Origin: RH-AL1 sp964244495
Lineage (GTDB): Bacteria; Pseudomonadota; Alphaproteobacteria; Rhizobiales; Beijerinckiaceae
Assembly: GCA_964244495.1 (NCBI GenBank)
Contig: CAXTIU010000014.1
Coordinates: 16,372 to 80,371, forward strand
Direction of reading: 5' to 3'
Length of the DNA stretch: 64,000 bases
Every line of letters begins with the position of its first letter. Within the stretch, counting starts at the first letter, position 1. Made by a program: the position numbers and the translations under genes. Positions 1 to 6,980 of this stretch are shown one piece after another. Under the pieces are notes generated by a model. The model saw only the letters and a program-made list of their open reading frames with translations, was not told the origin of the DNA and did not search any database.

Positions 1-264
1 TCCAGCCACAAGGGGCCGCGCGTGCAGCAGCTGATCGAGGCCGCCGGCGCGAGCCTGCGCTACCTGCCGCCGTACTCACCCGACTTCAACCCTATCGAGA
101 ACGCCTTCGCCAAGCTCAAAGCGCTCCTGCGCAAAGCGGCCGAGCGCACCGTCGGCGCGCTCTGGCATCGCATCGGCACGCTCCTCGACGCCTTCACACC
201 CGCAGAGTGCGCCAACTACTTCGCCGCAGCCGGCTACGATGCAGCCTGAACGGATTCAGCTCTA
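1..264 (+). mobile_element. IS630-family element, 3' part (left copy, cut by window edge)
   Basis: Open from base 1 to the stop at 247-249, this encodes the last 82 residues of an IS630-type DDE transposase. It starts inside the second-Asp block (SSHKGPRVQQ) and contains YSPDFNPIEN with the catalytic Glu. The protein differs by one residue (F for C in LLDAFTP) from the C-terminus of the complete copy at 4508-5562. The element appears to end at the CTAG at 262-265, with TA 263-264 as the expected target dinucleotide. The rest lies outside the window, so integrity cannot be judged. It is inverted relative to the copy at 4508-5562. Confidence 0.85.
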
Positions 265-341
265 GCGTTCGTCTTAGGCTCTTTTCATCTATATCTTGTA
301 GCCTTCACTTCGGCATGGAAATCAATCCGTCAAATACCAGT

Positions 342-402
342 CGAGTGCGCCAACTACTTCGCCGCAGCCGAGTACGATGCAACCTGAAAGGATTTGGCTC
401 TA
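342..402 (+). repeat. Second IS630 3'-end remnant
   Basis: About 60 bases repeat the last transposase codons and terminal sequence of the IS630 at 208-264 with several substitutions: GAGTGCGCCAACTACTTCGC is shared, and the block ends in GGCTCTA instead of CAGCTCTA. It is too diverged to be a recent duplication of the neighbouring copy. It is best read as the leftover end of a related older element, with IS5-type sequence starting directly after it. Confidence 0.7.
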
Positions 403-876
403 CCCCACCGAATGTGCTGAAGGCTCAGGCCGAGGACCGCCGGCAGCGTGAAGAGCAGCGTCGAGAGGACCGGGGGAAGGTGGCCAGCGGCGGTGATGGT
501 ATGCAAGTCCATAATACCATCCACGTTCATCCCGGTCCTGGGCACGATGAGCGCAAGGTCGCGGACCTGGTCCACGCCTGTTCTCAGCGCGGATGTTGGT
601 GCCGTCGAGGAACACCATGCTCAGGCGCACCCCGCGCTGCTGCGCCATATCCAGCAGGCGCTCCCACACGCCGGCGTGCGCCCGGCGGATGAACAGCTGC
701 GCGGCCTGCCACCAAGGCCCCAACTCCTGCGGGATCGCCCGCCACCTAGCCCCGTTCCGGTGCCGCCACAGGATCGCCGACAGCGTGCGCCGCAGCTCCT
801 CGGGCGGGGTCTTGCCTTTGGGGCGGCACGCCTCGACCAGCGGCTCCAGCTCCGCCCATTGCGCGTCCGACAGCAT
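400..876 (-). pseudogene. IS5-family transposase remnant
   Basis: The frame from ATG 876 (behind GGAGGCGAG) has the N-terminus of an IS5-type transposase: MLSDAQWAELEPLVEACRP, then LSAILWRHRNGARWRAIP and the first-Asp region MVFLDGTNIRA (about residue 91). Similarity is lost after about residue 100 (near base 577). The remaining residues up to the stop do not resemble the catalytic core, so the second Asp and the Glu are missing. It adjoins the transporter remnant that begins near 971 and the IS630 end at 402, and is probably the residue of an insertion plus deletion. Confidence 0.7.
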
Positions 877-1380
877 CTCGCCTCCGCTTAAAGGACGCGA
901 AACACAAAGCCAGCCACAGAGTTCAAGCGACGACAGGCTCAGGCAGTAGTGTACCAGCCGCGGCATTGCCAGCAATATCCGCAAGGCCTACCCAGGCTGG
1001 GTGCTTATCGTCTTCGTGCCGATGATCTTCGTCGCCAACATCATCGACACCGCCACCGACCTCGGAGCGATAGTCGACGCCGTTAGCTCCTCATCGGCGG
1101 CCCCGAGCTTCTCAACCTCGTTGTCTCCGCGCTCGTGTCCGTGTTCCTGCAGGTATACATCAGTACACGCGCTACGTGACAGTTCTGAAGTGGCTAACCG
1201 TGGCCTTGTTCTCCTACTTCGGGACGGCGCTCGCGGTGCACGTGGCGTGGGGCGAGGTCGCCAAAGAGCTTCTGTTCCTGACCTTTTCGAGCGATCTCTC
1301 GTTCTGAACGACCGTTGTGGCCGTCGTCGCCACGACCATCAGCCCCTACCTGTTCTTCTGGCAGGCTTCGCAGGAGGTCA

Positions 1381-2115
1381 TACTGGCGAGTGCTCAATCG
1401 GGGCTCACGAGGTTTCGCTGGGGTGGCGGATGTAATTCGATGGGCAAACCGGAGGGTTTGCTATGTCCGTGGCCGTACCGCTTCGCCGAGACTTCAGCGC
1501 TCACGATCTGCGGCGCTTGGCTCGGGCCAGCCGCGATGCCGGCCAGAGCCGGCGGCTGCTGGCGCTCGCCGTGACCTGCGATGAAAACCGCCGCACGGAA
1601 GCGGCACGGTTCGGCGCGGTAGATCTGCAGACGGTACGCGACTGGGTCGTGGCGCTCAACGCTGAGGGACCCCCAGGGCTGGTCGATGGCAAGGCACCTG
1701 GCCAGCCATTCAAGCTCAGCGACGCGTAGCGCCCGGTGCTGGCCGAGGCGGTGGAGCAAAGCCCCGATCCGGAGCGCGACGGCGTGGTGCGCTGGCGGTG
1801 CAAGGGTCTGGCGGCCTGGCTCCATGCCCGCTTCCGGGTCAGCCTGGACGAGACCACGGTGGGGCGCGAGTTGCGGAAGCTTGGCTTCGCCAAGATGTCG
1901 GTGCGGCCCCGGCTCTATGCCCACGACTTAGCCGCGCTGGCGGCGTTCCAAAAAAGAAGCTGCCCGCCGCGGTGGACGCGATCCGCGCCAAGCTGAAGCC
2001 GGGCACCGCGATCGAGCTGAGGTGGGCCGATGAGGCGCGCATCGACCAGAAGAACAGTTTGACCCGGCTGTGCGCGAGTGGGCGCACCGGTCGTGATCAG
2101 CGCACGTTGGTATTA
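1381..2115 (+). mobile_element. Internally deleted IS630-family element inside NRAMP pseudogene
   Basis: This segment interrupts the transporter reading frame and is bounded by TA at 1381-1382 and 2114-2115, the target duplication expected of IS630/Tc1-type insertion. At about 735 bp it is shorter than a full element. The transposase stops being recognisable near 2090, before the second Asp and the Glu, so an internal or 3' deletion is likely. Confidence 0.65.
1463..2090 (+). pseudogene. IS630-family transposase, degenerate
   Basis: From ATG 1463 the frame gives the helix-turn-helix region of a second IS630 subgroup (SRDAGQSRRLLALAVTCDEN, FGAVDLQTVRDWVVALN). TAG 1727-1729 then interrupts it, probably once CAG in LSDAQRPVLAEAV. 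The same frame continues with VSLDETTVGRELRKLGFAKM. Near 1950 a shift moves the reading to the frame with AIELRWADEARIDQKN, which carries the first catalytic Asp. Later catalytic residues are absent. One nonsense mutation, one frameshift and a truncation make it non-functional. Confidence 0.75.
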
Positions 2116-2433
2116 GAGGACCAGATGGTCGATGCCGTCCGCGAGCCGCTCATCAAGGCGCCTCGCCAGGCACGGGGCGCCTTCGCGCGCATTCCTACCG
2201 ATACCCTCGTCGGCATGGGGTTCTCGAACCTCGTCGCGTTCGCGATCATCGTAACGATAGCCGCGACCCTCCGCACGCAAGGGACGACGGACCCGGCCAC
2301 GTCATCAGACGCGGCGAATGCGCCGGAGCTTGTCGCCGGCCGATCCGCCTTCACGCTGTTCGCGGGCGGCATCGACGGCCGAGTCAACAAGGTGGTCTAA
2401 CATCGTCGGCTCGTCCCTGGCCGAACGTCGAGC

Positions 2434-3180
2434 CTAACGCGCCGCGTTCAGCATGTCGAACACGGTGGCGTACCGCCCGCTCGCCTCCGCGTTGCGCTGC
2501 ACGCGAACATTCTCGACGGCGATCTCCGGCCCGACCGGATGCGCCTTCAGGAGGTCCATCGTCTCCACGATGAAGGCGTCGAGCGGCATCGACCTAGGGT
2601 TCTGCGCGTGCCCGGGCATCAGGTCGGTGGCAACCGCCGGGGGCACGATCTCGACCACCTCGATGGTCGTGTCGCGGAGCTGGTGACGTAGCGACTGGCT
2701 CCAGGAGTGGATCGCCGCCTTGGTGGCGCAGTAGGTCGGCGTCATGGCGAGCGGGACGAAGGCGAGGCCGGAGGACACCGTCACCACGCTTGCCCGGGCC
2801 TGCCGGCCGAGGTGGGGAAGCAGCGCCGCCGTCAGCCGGATCGGCCCGAGCAGGTTGGTGGCGATCGTCGCCTCCGGCACCGCGAGGTCCATCCTCGTGA
2901 TCTCCTCGGCGACCATGATGCCCGCGTTGTGGATCACGACGTTGAGCGCGGGATGCTCGACCACGATCTTCGCGGCAAACCTCTTGATCGCGTCCGCATC
3001 CGCGACGTCGAGCGTGGCCCAACTCATGCCCGGGTTGGCGGCGCAGGCTTCCTCGAGCGGTTCCCGGCGACGTCCCGTGATCACCACGGCGTTGCCCGAC
3101 TTCTGGAACGCTTCCGCGAGCGCGCGACCGATGCCGGTGCCGCCGCCCGTGATCAGGATCGTGTTGTCGGTCATGTTCAT
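2434..3180 (-). CDS. SDR-family oxidoreductase
   Basis: A 248-residue classical short-chain dehydrogenase/reductase. It has the Rossmann cofactor motif TGGGTGIG near the N-terminus, the NAG motif (VIHNAGIM), the catalytic Ser in VVTVSSG and the YxxxK pair in PTYCATKAAIHSW. The C-terminus (AEASGRYATVFDMLNAAR) resembles DltE/YdfG-like SDRs of this size. ATG 3180 was chosen because AGGTGGAG lies upstream and the glycine motif follows at once; the frame is open further upstream. It is divergent from an HxlR regulator, the usual arrangement when that regulator controls the reductase. The substrate cannot be told. Confidence 0.85.
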   Translation of the reverse strand: MNMTDNTILITGGGTGIGRALAEAFQKSGNAVVITGRRREPLEEACAANPGMSWATLDVADADAIKRFAAKIVVEHPALNVVIHNAGIMVAEEITRMDLAVPEATIATNLLGPIRLTAALLPHLGRQARASVVTVSSGLAFVPLAMTPTYCATKAAIHSWSQSLRHQLRDTTIEVVEIVPPAVATDLMPGHAQNPRSMPLDAFIVETMDLLKAHPVGPEIAVENVRVQRNAEASGRYATVFDMLNAAR

Positions 3181-3298
3181 GGGCTTCTCATCTCCACCTT
3201 GAGGATTATCGACGCGCACCAGATAGATGTAGCGCGATTGCGCACCATTAGGTAGAAGGCACCTGAAAGTTCTATACTTACCAGAAGGAGAGTGAAGG
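3181..3298. promoter_or_regulatory. Divergent SDR/HxlR intergenic control region
   Basis: These 118 bases separate two divergent start codons and must hold both promoters. On the plus strand TATACT at 3273-3278 is a plausible -10 box for the HxlR gene, and GAAGGAGAGTGAAGG directly before ATG 3299 is a strong ribosome binding site. HxlR proteins usually bind such shared regions as dimers; no clear palindromic operator could be picked out by eye. Confidence 0.4.
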
Positions 3299-3715
3299 AT
3301 GTCATCGCAAGCCGGTGGCAACCCGGTGCCGCTCCACACCCCCCGCGCCTATCCGCCGATCGACCCCAAGGTGGAAGCGCTGGTCAACGAGGTGATCGGG
3401 CGCGTCGCCGACAAGTGGACGATGATCCTGCTGGAGGTGCTCACCGAACACGGCGAGCTGCGCTTCACGCGCCTGGCAAGCCTTGCCGGCGGCATCAGTC
3501 AGAAGATGTTGACCCAGACGCTGCGGCAGATGGAACGGGACGGGCTTGTGGTGCGTACGGTCCATCCGGTGGTTCCCCCGAAGGTGGAGTATCGCCTGAC
3601 GGCGCTCGGCCTGAGCCTCAGCGAAGCCTTCTGCGGCGTCTGGATGTGGGCCGAGAAGAACCTCGGGATCATCGAAGCTTCAAGGAAGCGTTTCGACGAG
3701 AGGCTTAGCCCTTGA
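3299..3715 (+). CDS. HxlR-family transcriptional regulator
   Basis: At 138 residues it has the usual size for the family. The winged helix is clear: GRVADKWTMILLEVLTEHG, RFTRLASLAGGISQKMLTQT, LRQMERDGLVVRTVHPVVPP, then VEYRLTALG. The KWT..I/L and ISQKMLTQTLR..E blocks define HxlR. There is no conserved effector cysteine at the N-terminus, so a redox role is not indicated. Its divergent position suggests it represses or activates the SDR gene at 2434-3180 (inference). With that gene it forms the only intact cargo between the two inverted IS630 copies. Confidence 0.9.
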   Translation: MSSQAGGNPVPLHTPRAYPPIDPKVEALVNEVIGRVADKWTMILLEVLTEHGELRFTRLASLAGGISQKMLTQTLRQMERDGLVVRTVHPVVPPKVEYRLTALGLSLSEAFCGVWMWAEKNLGIIEASRKRFDERLSP

Positions 3716-3935
3716 TGTCCACGTCGTTCGGCGGGAGCAGCCGGACCATTCCCGATCAAGTCAACCCTGTGGGCTGCTTCGCGCCCATCAACGCCGTCCT
3801 TTAACCTTGAGCTGACGCTCGGAAGCGGCTCCGCCCGGGTGGCCCTCCACTTGGATCTCCTCTTCCGTGGCTCGGCGGGGCTCGGTCAAGACCGCCATGA
3901 TCCTTCCGGCACCTCCAAGTCCCGCTCGGCGGCGG

Positions 3936-4109
3936 TCAAGGCGCAACGAGCCCTTCGGCGTTGATCGGGACGCAATAGGCCAGCTTGGCACGTTCGAAGC
4001 GCCAGCTCTCCGACACGCTTCCGGCATCGACCGGATCGAAGCCGAGTTGATCGACGAGGGGCATCACTCCCGCCATCGCATCGCGATCGTCGCTGGCCAT
4101 GGTAAGCGC
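3936..4109 (-). pseudogene. Fragment of F420-dependent-type NAD(P)-binding reductase
   Basis: The minus strand encodes RRALTMASDDRDAMAGVMPL followed by VDQLGFDPVDAG and SVSESWRFE. This matches the C-terminal part of the 'NADP oxidoreductase, coenzyme F420-dependent' family (…DELGFDPVDAG…ESWR…). The N-terminal Rossmann half with its GxGxxG motif is absent, and after the stop at 3936 related sequence (AAERDLEVPEGSWRS) continues in another frame. It is a decayed fragment with no visible start. Confidence 0.5.
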
Positions 4110-4130
4110 ACGACGGTCCGCCGCGCCGGC

Positions 4131-4507
4131 GGGATGGCCTTCTCCAGGTCCGTGGCGATGGACGCGTGGGCCGCCGCGCTCATGACGGGAGCGCTCGTCG
4201 AAGTGTTGCCGGATCGGACAGCGCCGGCCCGGCCGATGCATCTCCTGCACACGGCCGATAAGCGATGGACACGAGGCTCCGCGCTTTCATCAAAGCCGCC
4301 ATCGAGCGTTTTTGGCGAGAGGTCAGCAACAACGTCGCTGAACGACCAGGTTCGGGCAACTGGGGCGGTGTGCCGAGAGTTCGGAGGGAACCAAGGAAAC
4401 CGATCGCCGATAATCCGGTCGGGTAGACCTACTTCCCTCATTGATCACTCGAGAAGAATGCTGATTTCGACTGGTTCAGGTCGGCCGGGGATCGCACGGG
4501 CGACACC
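4131..4507. other. No recognisable gene
   Basis: Short overlapping frames exist on both strands but none has protein-like sequence, a plausible start, or similarity to a known family. The stretch lies between the reductase fragment and an IS630 copy and is probably scrambled remnant DNA. Confidence 0.4.
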
Positions 4508-4522
4508 TAGAGCTGAATCCGC

Positions 4523-5164
4523 TCAGGCTGCATCGTAGCCGGCTGCGGCGAAGTAGTTGGCGCACTCGGCTGGCGTGCAGGCGTCGAGGAGCGTGCCGAT
4601 GCGATGCCAGAGCGCGCCGACGGTGCGCTCGGCCGCTTTGCGCAGGAGCGCTTTGAGCTTGGCGAAGGCGTTCTCGATAGGGTTGAAGTCGGGTGAGTAC
4701 GGCGGCAGGTAGCGCAGGCTCGCGCCGGCGGCCTCGATCAGCTGCTGCACGCGCGGCCCCTTGTGGCTGGACAGGTTGTCCATGACGACGATGTCGCCGG
4801 GACGCAGGTCCGGCACCAGGACGCGAGCAACATAGGTCTCGAAGGCGTCGCGGTTGATGGCACCATCGAGGACGAAGGGCGCCACGATCCCGTCGTTGCG
4901 CAACCCGGCGATGAAGGTCGTCGTTTTCCAGTGGCCATGCGGGATCGCGGCGCGCAGGCGCTGTCCGCGCGGTGCCCGGCCGCGCGTGCGGGCCATGGCG
5001 GTGGAGGCCCAGGTCTCGTCGATGAACACCAGCCGGTCCGGGTCAAGATCGAGCTGGCCCTCGAACCAGGCCTCGCGTTGCTTCAGCACGTCCGGACGGT
5101 CCTGCTCGGCCGCGTGCGCGGTCTTTTTTTCACCGTGATGGCGCGTCGCCGGAAGAAGCGCCAC
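4523..5164 (-). CDS. IS630 transposase, ORF B (DDE catalytic part)
   Basis: Up to 213 residues with an intact catalytic triad: first Asp in RLVFIDETWAS, second in DIVVMDNLSSHKG, Glu in YSPDFNPIENAFAKLK. It overlaps ORF A by 82 bases. The reading that continues ORF A enters around HGEKKTAHAAEQDRPDVLKQ, so the nominal ATG at 5164 is probably not used and a fused A-B protein is made by frameshifting. No damage is visible, so this copy may be active. Confidence 0.8.
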   Translation of the reverse strand: MALLPATRHHGEKKTAHAAEQDRPDVLKQREAWFEGQLDLDPDRLVFIDETWASTAMARTRGRAPRGQRLRAAIPHGHWKTTTFIAGLRNDGIVAPFVLDGAINRDAFETYVARVLVPDLRPGDIVVMDNLSSHKGPRVQQLIEAAGASLRYLPPYSPDFNPIENAFAKLKALLRKAAERTVGALWHRIGTLLDACTPAECANYFAAAGYDAA

Positions 5165-5469
5165 AGCCCGCCATAGCCAACCGACACCCCGCGCTCTGCC
5201 AGCGCCGCCCGAAGCTCCTGCAGCGTGATGTCTCGCTCGGCCTCGTAGAGGGCAAGGATCATGTCGCCGTGCACCTCGATGTGCCGGGAGCGTTGGTCGC
5301 CGCCCATCGGCTTCGGACTGGGATCGCCGCTCTCACGTGCCAGCGTCCGCCAGCGGCTCACGCTGGCCGAACTCACCCCGAAGCGCTCGCCGGCCTGCTG
5401 GTGGCTCAGCCCAGCGGCGACCGCGGCCAGAACACGGACCCGGAGATCAAGCGAGAGCGGTGTCGACAT
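5083..5469 (-). CDS. IS630 transposase, ORF A
   Basis: 128 residues with the DNA-binding part: SLDLRVRVLAAVAAGLSHQQ, then FGVSSASVSRW, a helix-turn-helix, and a second winged segment (ALAERGVSVGYGGLWRFFRR). After AITVKKRPRTRP it runs into a different frame and stops. The A7 tract at 5125-5131 (sense strand) is where ribosomes or polymerase could slip to join it to ORF B, the usual mode for two-frame IS630 elements. Confidence 0.8.
   Translation of the reverse strand: MSTPLSLDLRVRVLAAVAAGLSHQQAGERFGVSSASVSRWRTLARESGDPSPKPMGGDQRSRHIEVHGDMILALYEAERDITLQELRAALAERGVSVGYGGLWRFFRRRAITVKKRPRTRPSRTVRTC
5125..5131 (-). other. Putative frameshift/slippage site (A7) in IS630
   Basis: Seven consecutive A on the coding strand lie inside the ORF A/ORF B overlap, exactly where the protein similarity passes from the VKKRP frame to the EKKTAH frame. 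A7 tracts of this kind support -1 ribosomal frameshifting or transcriptional slippage in IS elements. The second IS630 in this window (A7 at 24092-24098) has its tract at the equivalent position. Confidence 0.6.
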
Positions 5470-5562
5470 GCCAGCCAGCCTCCATCCGGCCAGCCCTCTG
5501 AATCATCCTTCAAGCCAATCGGGCAAGACCAAGCCGATTCACACCGCTCGGATCACGCTCTA

Positions 5563-6203
5563 GCTACTCCGTATGCGCTTGCACCAAGGCTAGTGACCTG
5601 CCCTGAGATAATGGATCCATATCTAGCCATGACAAACTTTTTCAGTTCATCTTTGTAAGAGTATCGCTTCATTATACTCTCATGCATCAAAAGCGAATTC
5701 CGCGTTATTCGTCCGATACGAATTTCTAGAACGACTGCATCGCCACTTGACCACCTACCATCACATTTTCCATAATACATATCGTACAATACACCTTTCT
5801 TGGTATTTACATCAACGTAGCAGCGAGTTCCCCGCTTTGAAGACCATACTTGATTTTATTTAATAAATAGACCATCTAAAAATGTTATATCTGCTCCTAT
5901 GTAGTTCAAAGATATTGCTGCCCCAACAACTATTGCAGGAACCGCGCCTACAAGTAGGTACTCATAATATCCCCACTTTGCAGGATTTATCTCTAATCTA
6001 CGCAAAATATATGCACCTTCTTTGTAGCTATCATTTTTATATATTTTTTATCTCGTATGCTACCATATTACTTAAAGATAAAATATTGACAAAGTTTTCA
6101 TTCTTGCCGGTAATTTACTTATATAAGGAATTTTATATTACCTACTATTTTCTTGAGGTACCGACACTAGCAGAGTGCTTTTTGGATCATATACTTCGCT
6201 CAT
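5563..6203 (-). pseudogene. Unknown membrane protein gene with five in-frame stops, truncated by IS630
   Basis: ATG 6203 overlaps the TGA of the upstream gene (ATGA) behind GGGAGGAAAG. One frame runs from there to the IS630 edge (213 codons), interrupted by TAA 6138-6140, TAA 6072-6074, TAG 6060-6062, TAA 6048-6050 and TAA 5856-5858, with no frameshift. Between the stops the sequence is protein-like: a transmembrane segment at codons 82-103 (EYLLVGAVPAIVVGAAISLN) and a soluble part with RCYVDVNTKKGVLYDMYYGK and GDAVVLEIRIGRITRN. The family was not recognised. Local GC is far below the surrounding genome. Decay by directional C-to-T change is the simplest reading; an open plus-strand frame at 5882-6235 is the alternative, judged less likely. 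Confidence 0.5.
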
Positions 6204-6970
6204 CTACTTTCCTCCCTGAAATTGAGTGTATTTAGCTCTGGTGGGCCTGTTCGACAACAATCGTCGTCGCTGTACAAAGCGAAGTTCCGGATAGGACCGG
6301 TGCGCAACCACTCGGGCCAACCACTGGGCTGGGGTGTGAGGGGAGCGTCGACCATCTCGAGGGAGGCCCGAAGAACCTTGGCACCGGCGCCGAGGCTGAG
6401 TTCCGGCTTGAGAGGATTGACCTCGCAGAATCTCTCCCGTGGCCCGCCGTCGATGGCCTTCTCACTGCAGATGCGGACGAGGATGGGGAGCATGTCGATT
6501 GGCACGTTGAACGACCCGCGCCAGTGGGAAACCTCCTTTAACATCTCTTCCCAGTCGGAAGGATTGCGGGAGGTCGAGAGACGATAGGCCTCGATAGGGA
6601 GCAAGCCGAGGGACGTTCCGTCAGGGAGAAGCCGCTTCGATCGATTATTTAAGCCCTCTTTCTTGTTAACGAGTTGTGGATAGCCATACGCCACGAACAG
6701 GGGTCCACGCTGTCTGAGATCGATGGTGATGGCATATCCATGCAAAGTGCCTTCACCACCACCGACCCCGTCGAAATGTAGACTGCGTGGTATGATCTGA
6801 TCCGAGATCTCGATGACACCCGAGCCGGTGTGGACCACGCCGTCGGCTTCGACCACCACGGTCAGACGATAGCGCAGGAGGTAGATGGGGAAGTACTCTT
6901 TATATAAGAGGTATCCACCAAGCACCACGCTCAGTGTTAAGGCAAGTGAAACTAGACCGAAGGTTTTCAT
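6200..6970 (-). CDS. Unknown membrane-anchored protein
   Basis: 256 residues, not assigned to a family. An N-terminal hydrophobic helix (about residues 5-22, LVSLALTLSVVLGGYLLY) is followed by a predicted periplasmic beta-rich part that opens with YRLTVVVEADGVVHTGSGVI. Later it has LPILVRICSEKAIDG and SLGAGAKVLRASLEMVDAPL. It could be a signal-anchored or secreted protein. Its stop overlaps the start of the decayed gene at 5563-6203, so the two formed one operon. GC is lower than in leuB next door. The start at 6970 lies 11 bases before the leuB stop on the same strand, so it could be co-transcribed with leuB. Confidence 0.7.
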   Translation of the reverse strand: MKTFGLVSLALTLSVVLGGYLLYKEYFPIYLLRYRLTVVVEADGVVHTGSGVIEISDQIIPRSLHFDGVGGGEGTLHGYAITIDLRQRGPLFVAYGYPQLVNKKEGLNNRSKRLLPDGTSLGLLPIEAYRLSTSRNPSDWEEMLKEVSHWRGSFNVPIDMLPILVRICSEKAIDGGPRERFCEVNPLKPELSLGAGAKVLRASLEMVDAPLTPQPSGWPEWLRTGPIRNFALYSDDDCCRTGPPELNTLNFREESR

Positions 6971-6980
6971 TGCAGGTTGA

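Larger units (their letters stand above)
971..2400 (+). pseudogene. NRAMP-type divalent metal transporter, broken
   Basis: Two pieces of one NRAMP-like (Mn2+/divalent cation) permease flank an IS630 derivative. Piece 1 (971-1380) reads NIRKAYPGWVLIVFVPMIF, then after a shift near 1084 PELLNLVVSALVSVFLQVY, then after a shift near 1160 RYVTVLKWLTVALFSYFGTA. It then has a TGA where Trp is expected (near 1306) and ends ISPYLFFWQASQEV. Piece 2 (2116-2400) reads EDQMVDAVREPLIKAPRQA and LVGMGFSNLVAFAIIVTIAA. Removing 1383-2115 rejoins them in frame as QEVIEDQMV. The N-terminal third and the C-terminal transmembrane part are missing, so the gene is dead. Confidence 0.75.
4508..5562 (-). mobile_element. 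IS630-family insertion sequence, complete (right copy)
   Basis: About 1055 bp including TA at both ends (4508-4509 and 5561-5562). The imperfect terminal inverted repeats begin CTAGAGCTGAATCCGCTCAG on one side and CTAGAGCGTGATCCGAGCGG on the other. It carries two overlapping transposase frames joined by a probable frameshift. It is nearly identical to the partial copy at 1-264 and inverted to it, and its insertion truncates the AT-rich gene that ends at 5563. Confidence 0.85.

Noticed and set aside
3788..4027. 79-codon minus-strand frame as a separate gene
   Set aside because: Its sequence appears to be out-of-frame tail of the reductase fragment at 3936-4109 and has no start context.
5563..6203. 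Alternative genetic code (TAA/TAG read as Gln) in the AT-rich gene
   Set aside because: Neighbouring genes use TAA, TAG and TGA as ordinary stops and no suppressor tRNA is seen; decay by C-to-T change is simpler.
5882..6235. 117-codon plus-strand frame in the AT-rich island
   Set aside because: No ribosome binding site, Leu/Tyr/Phe/Ile-rich composition typical of antisense to AT-rich coding DNA, and the minus strand gives a coupled start and a coherent protein. Kept as an alternative only.
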